NCBI GenBank assembly: GCA_963921825.1
Contig: OY997589.1
Coordinates: 2,108,001-2,172,000 of the forward strand
Length of the DNA stretch: 64,000 nt
Source: Erodium maritimum
Taxonomy: Eukaryota > Streptophyta > Magnoliopsida > Geraniales > Geraniaceae
Direction of reading: 5' to 3'
A program made the translations under genes and the position numbers. Below are positions 1-10,602 of the stretch, piece after piece (position 1 is the first letter of the stretch; every line of letters begins with the position of its first letter). The notes beneath the pieces were generated by a model, which saw only the letters and a list, made by a program, of their open reading frames with translations, searched no databases and was not told the origin of the DNA.

Positions 1-149
1 AGTGAACTTGTCTCGACAATGGGTCGTTTCGTCTTGCTCGAGCTTTAGTCCAAAAGCCCCAAAAAAGCTTTCTCCTAAAACCCCAGTTCGTCGGAGACGA
101 AAAGGAACAAATTTTTCTCGGTCTCTCTCGCTCTGTGTAGCCGGAGATC

Positions 150-3100
150 ATGTACGGTGGCGGTGAGTGCACGAATTTCTCTTCATTCTCTTGTGTTCGG
201 TGTGCATGTATGCTTGAGACTTACACGGTTTTGTGTTGCACCGTTGTTCTTCAGATGAGGTATCGGCCATTGTTGTCGATTTGGGCACCCACACTTGTAA
301 AGCTGGATACGCCGGAGAAGATGCTCCCAAGGCAGTGTTTCCTTCTGTAAGTTGATTTCTTCCTCCTCTGGGAGATTTTTGATGGAATTGAGGTCTGGAT
401 TCGACAATGTGCTGGATTTTAGCTCCAAATTTGTGTGTTTTTTGGTACCCTATTGAGCTTTTGAGCTGATATGAGACTATTTATGTGCACCCAGTTCAGT
501 TCTTGAGCTAAAGTTGAGTAATGTATTGGTACTTTTGTTTTTGATGTGGTAAATTTGCCCCTTTCACAGCCTTTTCTGTTTACTGGAACAGATTTTCTCA
601 GTTTACTACAAATTTCTGTTAATTATGTTGGGGAAAACGTTATTTCCGTACCTACTTTGACCTTTTCGCTATCAAAAACACCCCTAAAGGTGAAGGGTTG
701 TCAGTAACGCTTCACCTTCACCTTTCGTATTAATAAAAAACACCCGGATTTACAACGAAAAAAGTGATAGTTTTATCAGGAACACATTGTCACCTTTCTC
801 ATTTATCAGAGGTGTTTTGGGACAAAATGACCAAAATCTGGGTGTTTTTGGTGATGATCGAGGTGACAGCTGATACTGATAACGCCTCACTTTTACAGTG
901 TGTATGTTAGAAACTAAGGTCAAAGGGGGTGTTCATGAAGTTACCCCATTATGTTATTTCTCGGACATTGGAGTGTGGAGGTGTCTCCTTAGGGAGTTTA
1001 GGCTTTAGGGCTATGATTTGGAGATAGAGCACATGGACTAGTTGGAAATGTTGGGTGTTGGGGACTGATGGTATCTTGTTGGTTGCTAGGGAGATATACG
1101 AATCCTTGAATTGTTTTTATGGTTAAGTTATTGTGTATAGGATTAAATACCTTTTTCTTGTTCGATTAAACATATGTGGTGGAGTGATTGTACAAGATGG
1201 ACATATAGTCCGCAAAGGTGTTTTATAATTCACATACGTATATTGGTCCGAGTCTAGCTACCGAATAAGTTTCAGGGATGGTATTAGAATACTCATCTTG
1301 TTGCCCACTTGGGTTGGCCTGGTGGTCAGTGAGCTCTCTCACCTCCTTGAAGTCAGAGCTTCGAACCCTAGTGGGTACATCTTGCTTAGGAGCAGGTGTG
1401 GGTGGAGGTTAGTTTAGGAATTAGACTAGGCTAGAGTAGGATTTCCCCGCTTTCTTGCTTATCAAAAATAAGAATACTTATCATGTTAAATGTATATGTT
1501 TTGTTGAGGTTGTTGGATCAATCGATCAAATGGAACTCGATGACTCTGCAAATGCGGAAAAGAATGCTACACCTACGGTAGATTCTAAAAACATTGTCAA
1601 AACTCTTGATTCTGATAAAGCCAAGGGAAAGCGCAAATTGTATGTTGGATCTCAAGCCTTGGGATACCGCCGGGATCATATGGAGGTATGTTTGCTAAAT
1701 TTGTTTCACCGAAAGATGATTAAGATATATCTCAGTAACTTTCAGGCTTTTCTTAGTTCTTGCCTCAAATTGTTTATTTGTTGTTTCTTTAGGTGCTTTC
1801 ACCGATAAAAGATGGAGTTATCATGGACTGGGACATTGTAGACAGCATTTGGGATCATGCTTTCAGGTAATCATTTATTTGTAAATCATGCTTTCTATAC
1901 ATAAGTTTCTTGAGTTTTTATTAGGTAAAATCCTAGGACAAACTAACCCAAAATATGCGATGTTCGCTCACAAGAATATTTCAAAGGAATAATTGCAAAA
2001 AAGTACCCTGAGGTATTCAGGTTTTGCAACTTGTAGCCCTCATCTTTGATGATTGCAAAGAGTACCCTGAATTAGTCTTCTTGTTGCAATTTGCATATAA
2101 ATAACGATTGTACCCTTCAAATTAAGATTTTAAAAATAATAAGAAAAACAAAAAATCCAAATTTTCATCACCCTTAATTTTCTTCCTCTTTGTACTGTAC
2201 AAAGAGAGAAATTTAAGGGATATGAAAATTTGAATTTTTTTTCTTCAATGTTTTTTTTTAAAAAGTACAAAGTGCAATGAAAAGACGAAGTCAGAGCACT
2301 TTTATTTTTCAATTATCAAAGAAGAGGGCTACAAGTTGCAAAATCTGAATACCTCAGGGTACTTTTTTGCAATTATCCTTAAAGAAAACAGTTACCTGGT
2401 CTTGAACTGGAGTTGTGACTAAAACATCAAATATGCCATTAATGTTTAGTGCATCTTGTAAAGTAGTACATCTATATGCGTTCATATTTGCTTTGAAGTT
2501 CTTCAACTTTTAATTTAATCAATATTATCTTTTAATTTTAGTATATTAGAAAATATGTTACCTAATTTTATCACTGGTTTGTATATTTTTAAGGGAATGC
2601 CTATTGATTGATCCTAAGGAGCATCCTATGCTACTTGCAGAACCATCATCTAGCACTCAACAACAGAGAGAAAGGTGATCGACATTTAGATGCATTTTGT
2701 TTTCACTTTTCACAGCATTAAACATTTTCATATTTATAAATAAGGTAGAAACTATTTTTTTAAGGGTTTTCCGATAAATTTTATCTCGTTATGAATGTGA
2801 CAGGACAGCGGAGTTCATGTTTGAAAAGTATAAAGTTCCGGGACTATTTTTGGCCAAGAATGCTGTATGTTTCTAGTTCCTCTTCTGCCAACATATCGAA
2901 CTACTAGCAAAATATGTAAATACAAATAAATACGCTATGTATATCATTTTTTGAAGTGATTTTTTTTGTATTGTTGATTCCAGGTTCTCACATCCTTCGC
3001 TTCAGGCCGTGCTACCTCGTTAGTTGTGGATAGGTAGGTATTGTAGGTCATCGATGAAAATTTTATTTATGTAAAAGTACGTGCCTATTCTTATAAAGGT

Positions 3101-6100
3101 CTGCTAATTTTCCTTTTTATTTAAGGATAATTGGAAAAAAATACTGTGAAGTATTCATTTTTTCGCAACCTGTATCCCTCTTCTCTGATAATTGCGAAAA
3201 ATTACCTTGAACTTGTCTTTTTCTAGCACTTTGTATAAATTTGTCTCAAAATGACGATTTTACTCTTGGAAGTTTAAATTTGAAAAATATTAATTAAAGA
3301 ACAAAAAATCCAAAATTTCATATCTTTATTTTTTTACTCTTTGTACGGTACAAAAAGGGAAGAAAATTAAGGGATATGGAAATTTGGATTTTTTGTTTTA
3401 CTTGTTAATTTTAAATTTTAAATTGTAAGGGTAAAATCATCATTTTTTGTACAAATTGCAACAGAAAAGCAAGTTCATGGCACTTTTTTGCAATTATCAA
3501 AGAAGAGGGCTACAAGTTACAAAAAATGAATACCTTGGGATACTTTTTTTTTTCAATTATCCCTTTTATTTATTTAAATCCTTGTATTTTTTGTTTCTAC
3601 AATTCAACGCCGACACGTTCTAATAGTTTTAGTAACAATCTACTTCTTCAGTGGTGGAGGATCAACAACTGTTACCCCTGTGCATGAAGGATATGTTCTT
3701 CAAAAGGTAATCCCTTATTTTTCACTATGGTTTTTCACGTCTTTTTTGCCATATAATTTGTGTTCGTATGTCTATAGGATAGCTTTCAGGTATAAACCAT
3801 CTATTGTGGTACAGCCTAGGAACTAATCCGGGTTCTTGGATCATCAAGATGGAAGGCCCAGATTTAAAAAGTAATAATTAATGGCATGACTTGTAAATAT
3901 GCAGAACTTGAATTTATTTTATGAGAACCTAAAAGAGTGAAAGTTAAATATGAAAAGTTGACTCTAATCCTAACTGTTGGACACTAATTTAACGGTTGAG
4001 ATGTTTTCAAACTTAAAACCGGAAGTTTGGAACATCTCAGCCGTTACAAACTCTTATCTTCACTACTAATGTTCGTATGTCGATAGGCTGTGACATCTTC
4101 TCCTATTGGAGGAGAACTTCTCAGTGATTGCTTGATGAAAAGCTTGGAAAGCAGAGGCGTCGTGGTAAGTAACTACAAAATGTAAAAATAATTTGTCTAG
4201 ATTTCTTAATTGTTTTGCCTCTTCAAAATAACTTATTTCGATTTCTAGATAAAACCAAGATATTCCTTCAAGAGAAAGGAAACACGGCCAGGAGATTTTC
4301 AGATCGTAGACCTTGATTTTCCAAATACTACGGAGAGCTACAGACTCTACTCCCAGGTCTGTCTCGGTCCTTGTAATCCTATCGAAATGTTAGATTCCCT
4401 TAATGTGATAATTGTAAAAAAAGTACCATGAGGTAATCACTTTTTGCAACTTATAGCCCTCTTCTTTGATAGTTGCAAAAATGTGCATTGAACTTGTCTT
4501 TTTATTGCACTTTGTAAAAAAATTGCCCTACCTTAATTTCTGCTAAATGTTCTCTTCTTACAGAGGGTAATTGCTAGCGACATCAAGGAGTCTGTGTGTA
4601 GAGCCCCGGATACTCCATATGATGGTTTGTGTTATTTCTCTCCATCGTATCGTTAACTACACTGAGCGTGTTCTCTTTATCTATAACATTGTGTCATTTG
4701 GTATTGTACGGGTTGGTGGCACATAAACATCCTTACCCTTATGAATTTCCACGTGTCACCATCATTCAAAATAGACTGAAAATATAAAAAAAAATTGTCA
4801 TGTTACTGCACGTTTTCAAATATTCCAAAATTATCCATTCCCACCTTTTACCTTTCTGATTTCGTCGAGCATTTCGAGAACGGAATCGGATTCAAATGAG
4901 AAGAGAAACATGAGAGTGTAGTTTTGGGATATTTTTTATTTTACAATCACATGTAAGTCATGTGATGAAAAAAAAATGAAAATATTGATGGTTTCTATGG
5001 AAAATTTACCAGTCATGTGTTTGTGGGCAATTCATAAAGGTAGTTATGTGCAACTTACCCGTTCACTATATCCTTGTCCCTAAACTCTTCTTATGAGTCT
5101 GTTTCTCTATTCCTCTACAGAAACTTCATACTCAAACATTCCAACAACACCATATGAACTACCCGATGGCCAGTGAGTCCTTCGCAGCTTCACAATTGAC
5201 GCTTTTAATGATTATAACATAATATTTAATTTGTCATGTATTTTTCGTTATGCATAACTCAGGACAATTGAAATTGGAGCCGATAGATTCAAGATTCCCG
5301 ATGTTCTGTTCAATCCATCCCTCATTCAGGTCGGTACCAGTCTTTAATTTTGTGAGTAACAATTAGGTTAAAATCAAAGATTGTAATGAAAACTGTAATC
5401 GTTTGTGTCCATTGGATTGAATTTTTTGAGGGATAGTTGCAAATAAGTACCCTATTGTATTCACTTTTTGCAACTTAAAAGTCCTCTTATTTGATAATTG
5501 CAAAAAATCACCATGAACTTTTCTTTTTGTTGCAATTTATGTATAAATGATGATTTTACCCTTACAATTTAAATTTAAAAAATAACAAGTAAAACAAAAA
5601 AAAATCCAAATTTTCGTATCCTAAGTGTTAAAATTGTTGTTCTTTTCTAAATGTCAGACAATTCCGGGCATGGAGAGTTATTCAGAGATGACCTCTTCAA
5701 TCCGCGGTTTGCCACAACTAGTAAGTCCATTTGTTGATACCTGTAAATTTGTATTTATCGGTACGGTTTTTGTTTAATTTTTCTTGTCCATGCAGGTTAT
5801 AGAGAGCGTTAATCGCTCTGATGTGGACATTCGAAGAGATCTATATAGTAGCATATTGGTAAAATCGATTTAACTAAGCAATGTTTGTGATTCATGAATT
5901 TGCTTTGAACCTGATCGGTTCTGTTGTTTGTCGTGTGCAGCTTGCTGGTGGCACGGCATCCATGCAACAACTGAAAGAACGTCTTGAGAAGGACTTGCTT
6001 GAGGTTTTGTTATGTTCTTGCTCTTTGTTTTGCCATTAATTGCACATGACTACCTTTATGAATTGCCCACAAACGCATGGTCCCATAGTAAATTTTCTAT

Positions 6101-7513
6101 ACACACGCGACTACCCTTATGAATTTCCACGTGTACCATAATATAAAATAGACGAAACCGCCAAAGACTTTGATTTTTTTCGTCACTCGAGTTTAAAATT
6201 TTACAAAATCCCAAAACTACGCAGTCTGATCCTTTAATCTTCCGGTTTCAATAAGATTCCTTGGAGAATTTCGACTACTTCGACAACAGGATCATATTGA
6301 AATTGGAAGAGTAGAGCATGAGAGTGTGTAGGGATATTTTAAATTTTACACTCACGTGTAAGTCGTGTGACGATAAAAAAACAATTTTTTTTTATCTATT
6401 TTGTACGATGGCGATACGTGGAATTTTTTACAAGGGTAGTCATGTGTAATGTGCAACTTACTACTGTGGATACTAAGTAAATTAGAAGTTTGGAACCCAT
6501 AGCTGTATATTAATCTGTACATATAAGCAAGTGCTTCAATGAATACAATAAGGGAGTAGGTATCGAGTTTATTTGCTTGACGATTAAATTACAATATGCG
6601 CAGGAAACTCCTCAGAGTGCACGAGTTAAAGTATTGGCAAGCGGAAACTCGACCGAAAGGAGATTCAGGTACAATCTCTCTCTCTCTCACACACACACAT
6701 TGATAATGATATCTCTTGCTCCCTTTAATGATATGATCTCTCTTGCTCCTCTTAACGATATGTTCATCTATTTATGCAGTGTTTGGATCGGAGGAAGCAT
6801 ATTGGCCTCTCTCGGCTCTTTCCAGCAGATGTGGTTCTCCAAGTCCGAGTAAGTCTCACTATTTTGCAATCAAAAAATGTCTCATATCCCCCTCGAGTAT
6901 CCACTTTGTTTCAAGGGATAATTGCAAAAGAGTACCCTGAGGTATTCATTTTTTGCAACTCGTAGCCCTCTTCTTTGATAATTGCAAAAAAAATAATGTG
7001 AACTTGTCTTTTTGTTGCATATTTTATAAAAATGATGATTTTACCCTTCCAATTTAGATTTAGAAACTAATAGGTAAATATAAATAAAAATTCAAAATTT
7101 CCACATCCCTTAATTTTCTTCCTCTTTGTACCGTACAAAAAGTAAGAAATTTGGATTTTTTGTTCTTCAATTATTATTTTTAGAATTTTCAAGGGTAAAA
7201 TCGTTATTTTGAAACAAATTAATACAAAGTGCAACAAAAAGACAAGTTCAAGGCACGTTTTTGTAATTATCAAAGAAGAGGGCTACAAACTACAAAAAGT
7301 GAATTCCTCAGGTACTTTTTTTTATTATCCCTTGTTTCAATTTAGTCCTTAAGTTGTGTTTTTTCTTCATTTTACCCCCGAGCGTGCCATTTCATTCCCG
7401 TTAAGTCTATGCTTCGTTTTGTGCCATCGATATTTCCAAAAGCTCATGTGCATGTGACTTTTGCCAGGTATGAGGAGCACGGGGCTTCCTACGTGCAAAG
7501 GAAGTGCCCTTAA
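150..7513 (+). CDS. ARP4: Actin-related protein 4 (ARP4), 19 coding exons, 445 aa
   Basis: Nuclear actin-related protein, known as a shared subunit of the SWR1, INO80 and NuA4 chromatin complexes and of SWI/SNF-type remodellers. Joined exons read from [15 protein letters not shown] to the family C-terminus [13 protein letters not shown] and total 1,338 nt in one frame. Visible motifs are the first phosphate loop ([20 protein letters not shown]), the second nucleotide-binding segment (LVVDSGGGSTT) and [16 protein letters not shown]. Length is close to Arabidopsis ARP4 (441 aa). The acidic Asp/Lys-rich insert near residues 40-75 is typical of ARP4. Exons: 150-162, 255-346, 1509-1685, 1793-1866, 2594-2674, 2804-2864, 2984-3033, 3652-3706, 4087-4164, 4249-4356, 4564-4624, 5121-5172, 5263-5329, 5658-5720, 5796-5858, 5941-6003, 6604-6668, 6780-6848, 7468-7513. 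All have GT-AG borders. The first exon holds only 13 coding bases. Several introns carry foldback elements. Confidence 0.96.
630..947. mobile_element. Foldback element, family B (copy 1), ARP4 intron 2
   Basis: About 318 bp with imperfect inverted ends (GGGGAAAACGTTATTTCC... against ...TTCATGAAGTTACCCC) and internal CACCTTTCGTATTAATA-type arms that pair with each other. Near-identical 9-mers flank it (ATTATGTTG and ATTATGTTA). Related to copies at 20173, 26382 and 32960. Confidence 0.8.
1303..1470 (+). mobile_element. tRNA-derived SINE (Au-SINE-like), ARP4 intron 2
   Basis: 168-bp element starting near GGTTGGCCTGGTGGTCAGTG (box A-like) with a box B-like GCTTCGAACCC, then a GGAGCAGGTGTGGG body and a tail ending CTTATCAAAAATA. 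Imperfect 17-bp target duplications flank it, 1286-1302 and 1471-1487, both beginning AGAATACT. Partial relatives lie at 33675-33765 (minus) and 38290-38470 (plus). The family name is inference from the general pattern. Confidence 0.8.
1986..2378. mobile_element. Foldback element, family A, ARP4 intron 4
   Basis: Full-length copy with arms of about 170-190 bp in inverted orientation. The outer ends read GGAATAATTGCAAAAAAGTA and, on the right, the matching TACTTTTTTGCAATTATCC. Flanking 9-mers agree only partly. Confidence 0.88.
3125..3563. mobile_element. Foldback element, family A, ARP4 intron 7
   Basis: Full-length copy, left end GGATAATTGG, right end TTCAATTATCCC. TTTTATTTA is found within a base of both ends and probably represents the 9-bp target duplication. 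Confidence 0.88.
4405..4525. mobile_element. Single arm of family A, ARP4 intron 10
   Basis: Only the left arm is present: GATAATTGTAAAAAAAGTACC, then the GCAACTTATAGCCCTCTTC and CTTGTCTTTTTATTGCA blocks. The right half is missing, so this is a deletion remnant. Confidence 0.8.
4710..5060. mobile_element. Foldback element, family C (copy 1), ARP4 intron 11
   Basis: Inverted ends: left block CTTATGAATTTCCACGTGTC, right block GGCAATTCATAAAGGTAG followed by TTATGTGCAACTTACCC. Centre carries ATCACATGTAAGTCATGTGAT-like palindromes. No clear target duplication seen. Confidence 0.7.
5430..5620. mobile_element. Half copy of family A, ARP4 intron 13
   Basis: Left arm plus the AT-rich centre (GGGATAGTTGCAAATAAG start, ending near AAATTTTCGTATCC). 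The right arm is absent. Confidence 0.8.
6033..6465. mobile_element. Foldback element, family C (copy 2), ARP4 intron 16
   Basis: Left end TTAATTGCACATGACTACC; right end GGGTAGTCATGTGTAATGTG. It shares the CCCTTATGAATTTCCACGTG and GTGTGACGATAAAAAA blocks with the copy at 4710. Confidence 0.7.
6915..7331. mobile_element. Family A reference copy with exact 9-bp target duplication, ARP4 intron 18
   Basis: 417 bp from GGGATAATTGCAAAAGAG to TTTTATTATCCC. The 9-mer TTGTTTCAA stands directly on both sides (6906-6914 and 7332-7340). Each arm contains two copies of a TTGCAA-centred module separated by TAGCCCTCTTCTTTGATAAT, so most of the element can pair with itself. A 9-bp duplication with long inverted ends is the usual signature of Mutator-like elements. 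No transposase is encoded. Confidence 0.93.
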
Positions 7514-7988
7514 GACAGAAGCCTTTTAGACAAAGTCGATCCCTGAACTATCGTTGTCCTAAAATACATATCGACTTTGCATCTAAATTATGTGCATTAC
7601 TTAGTATACTGACAATTATGGGACTGATTTGATTCGCATCCACAAACTTTACTTGATGTTCATGAACTTTTCTTCACATGGAACCTTAAGAGTCCTGTGG
7701 ATCACATTCTTATTGACTAGGTTTTGTTTTGTAAATCGATCAAATCAGTCAGTGTAGATGTTGTCTATGTGTTGTTTTGATCATGAAGTGACAGATCTGA
7801 AATGCTTGTTATTAAGATAAGAATAGTAGTAAAAGCTTGAGGCGAACTACCAGTGTAAACATAAGGGGTCCGAACTGCAAAACACCTACACCACGAGAGA
7901 GAAAAATTGCCATTTTCAAAATATTGAAGTCATGTGACTAATTTAAAAAATTACATTACGTATCGTCTACTTGTGAAAAAATACCTTC
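7514..7988. other. ARP4 3' region and start of intergenic DNA
   Basis: Probable ARP4 3' UTR and AT-rich flank after the stop codon. Apart from a weak AACTACCAGTGTAAACATAAGG stretch near 7846, nothing recognisable is seen. Confidence 0.5.
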
Positions 7989-8178
7989 AATCTTGTTCAC
8001 GTTTTGAACTACATTACATATTGTTCATATGTGAAAAACTATAGTTCACGTCTTTAATTTTAATAAAATATTCTAACATTGTTCACATTTTGAACTACAT
8101 TATATATTGTTCACATGTGAAAAACTACATTACGTATAGTTCACGTCTTTAACTTTAATAAAATATTCTAACATTTTC
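7989..8178. repeat. Two-copy tandem repeat, period about 100 bp
   Basis: Two adjacent units each read TTGTTCACRTTTTGAACTACATTA..., then TGTGAAAAACTA, then TTTAATAAAATATTCTAACATT. Units start near 7993 and 8079. Non-coding. Confidence 0.8.
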
Positions 8179-8179
8179 G

Positions 8180-9180
8180 TATAATAGTTTAAAAGGGTGA
8201 TGATACATAAGATAGTTTTATTTGTAAAGAGACAATACATAATACATTCTTTGGCAATTGGGATTTGTCGACCTCTCTCACATTGGAGCCGAATAGACAT
8301 GGTAACCTATAAGGAAGACAATTTGTTTGGCCGTTGGGTTTTTCTACATAACTTAATATTGGGAAGGAGGAAGTACCCAAAATTGGTGACTTGGTTAAAG
8401 AGGGTCTCAAGAAGACACCTCTATTTTTTTAAGGGCGCATCCGGGATTGTCATATAGGACAAACGAGATTGCGAAGACTCGTGACCTAGCTAACCTAGAC
8501 CAGGAGGTTGTTCGGGAGGCTATAAAGGGGGGGGGGGGGGGGGGGGGGTGATAAATTATGTCAGTGAGATCCCCACACAGTCACTATCACCTTCTCTAAA
8601 GGCCTCCCAACAGTGGTGGAAGTATCCGCTCGGGTGGGAAGCAAAAGGAGCTTTAGGAGATCAGGGGTGGATTGGCTCCCAAATGGATGAAGATGTTGAA
8701 GACCAAGAGCATAAACAAGACAGGACAAGTTTACAGCCCGGGCTTTCAACTGAAGAGGGCCCTAGAATCAACGAACCACCCATCTGCACGGTATCAGCTT
8801 CTTGATGAAGAGGAGGCTGAGGAAGGTTTGGATCTGGCGCGGACTGCAAAATAGTCCCGCCAACCCCCATGAGGTTGGTTGGGACTCAGGGGGTAGATGG
8901 ATGGTGGCCTACCTCTTACGACTCGGGACCAAGTCCGTTGAACTTGTTTTGGTGGAGCGAGTCTACACCATAGATGTCTAGTTGTTTTTGTTGTTTATGT
9001 TTATTTTTTGTTTTGTAATATTTTTATTGGTTATTGTTTTACTGTTTTGTCTTCGATTATTTAATTTTCCAGTATAGGGTAGGGCATAGGAATATTTTTT
9101 TTTATCTAGAATGAAAATTAAGCTATTTTTGCGGATTTATGAGCGTTGGGTGTCCTACGAAAGACTCGGACAATATTCTA
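8180..9180. other. Unrecognised intergenic segment with a 22-nt G run
   Basis: Contains an uninterrupted G run at 8527-8548, just after TATAAA. On both sides are short open frames (8197-8457, 8548-8805 and 8672-8854, plus strand) whose products I do not recognise. The Gln/Glu-rich one, ending GLDLARTAK, could be a worn transposon open frame, but no diagnostic motif is present. The T-rich tail 8970-9110 looks like the 3' trailer of a retroposed sequence. Function unknown. Confidence 0.4.
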
Positions 9181-9189
9181 TTCTCAGAG

Positions 9190-9985
9190 TTTTTTTTGAC
9201 GAAAGTTAGGGATTTATTAATTTGAATCAGAAACCAGTAACCCAGAAATGGGTTCTGGCAAAAATGAATAATCCAACATCATAGATGCCCACTCCCGGGC
9301 ATTTCGAGCTAGCTCATGAGCTACCCTATTTGCAGTCCTTTTAACATGGACTATAGTTACATCAATCAAACAAGAAATAATCTGCTTACAGTCCATAACA
9401 ATAGCCTCCAATGGGGGTAACCAGGACCGAATTACTGTTAATGACCAAAACTAGACCCAAATAGTCTGATTCTACCACCCCATTACCAAAACCTCCGACT
9501 ACAAGCTCTTGTAGCGCCGCCTTCATTGCCAATGCCTCCAAAACTTCCGGGTCCTGAAGACCTCCAAACACTATGCACTGCACAAAAACCGGGGAACCAT
9601 CCTCGTTCCGACATATCCAACCTCCACCACCTCCGATACCGTGGAACACTGTTGCATCAGTATTCACTTTCCACTTACCGAGAGGCGGTTTCCTCCATCT
9701 CGCATGATCGACCACCAATCCACCTGTCCCCCGAACATCCACCACTTGCGCTTCCTTCCACCCTGTCAACAATTGCTCAGCACCCCGATAAATGGCTTCC
9801 ACGGAGGGGCTTTTTCCTTCCCAAACTCGTTGATTACGAGCTCTCCAAAGACCCCAACACAATACCGAAACAAAGTCGGCTCTACCGCCCCCACCCGTCG
9901 TCCACCCGAACTCCAACCACTCACGAAAGCCAGTAACACCAACCGGGAGGGCCCCCATCACCCGACTCCTCATAATGTTTAGCTT
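9190..9985 (-). mobile_element. 5'-truncated LINE: C-terminal RNase H part of ORF2
   Basis: On the minus strand 9973-9386 encodes LCWGLWRARNQRVWEG followed by WRKPPLGKWKVNTDATV, the linker and start of the RNase H domain found at the end of plant L1-type ORF2. A second frame, 9411-9217, continues with MDCKQIISCL, then VHVKRTANRVAHELAR, the usual end of that domain. The two frames are offset by a one-base shift close to 9411, beside a run of G/C. The element ends in a short A tract near 9200 (minus strand). No intact target duplication was found. Confidence 0.85.
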
Positions 9986-10345
9986 ACACTAATAATACTA
10001 TTTCTCATCGGCGTTTAAAAAAACCGACCTTTGTAAGAAACAATGCTTCACGATACTATTTAGAAAATACGTGTAATTCATCACAAGTTTTTATAGTTAT
10101 CCCGACTTTTAATTATATGGTCCGACCCGATGTAAAAAACCCGATTTCAAAACTCTACATCAATGTTCAACAACCATTACAAAAACAGATCTGTGGTGGG
10201 GATGGTCGACGAGCTCTGGTAGTGAGAGCTTGATACTGTCACGCGTCTTCTTCCCCAGAGGGGTAAATGGTGACAATTTTCTAATCACGGGACCTGAATT
10301 TAATAATCGTTGTTGTAACCCCATTTATGTTTGTATTAGTTGATC
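9986..10345. other. Intergenic spacer upstream of the TOM1-family gene
   Basis: No gene or clear repeat recognised. It presumably contains the upstream regulatory region of the gene starting at 10603. Confidence 0.4.
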
Positions 10346-10360
10346 TATATATATAATATA
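10346..10360 (+). promoter_or_regulatory. Probable TATA box of the TOM1-family gene
   Basis: TATATATATAATATA lies 243 nt before the start codon, in front of an AGAGAGAAAAGAACTGG stretch where transcription could begin. Position and composition fit a plant core promoter. No direct start-site evidence. Confidence 0.5.
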
Positions 10361-10602
10361 GCGACGAGCTAGAGAGAAAAGAACTGGACTTTGCTGTCAA
10401 GTCTGTCCGTACACTTCACCCAAATCATCGGCCTCTCTCGCATCAACGATACAAGCAACTTGAACAAGAACAACCCAAAACCCTCCATTTTGATCTTCTC
10501 TATCTGTTCATGAGATTGGTGGGTTTTGGGTTCTGAGGGAGACGTGATTTCTGGGGAAAAAATTGGGTCTTTGTTTTGATTAGGTTTTCGATTAGAGCAA
10601 GG

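Noticed and set aside
1303-1470. Possible tRNA gene, from A-box and B-box like motifs
   Set aside because: No cloverleaf can be formed; target duplications and an A-rich tail fit a SINE.
2130-2312. Short open frames inside family A elements (also 7067-7273, 24385-24612, 24761-25023, 41000-41195)
   Set aside because: They recur only because the element recurs and vary in frame and length between copies; no coding signal.
9526-9982. Plus-strand open frames of 136 and 113 codons
   Set aside because: They lie opposite the minus-strand LINE RNase H region, which has clear domain similarity.
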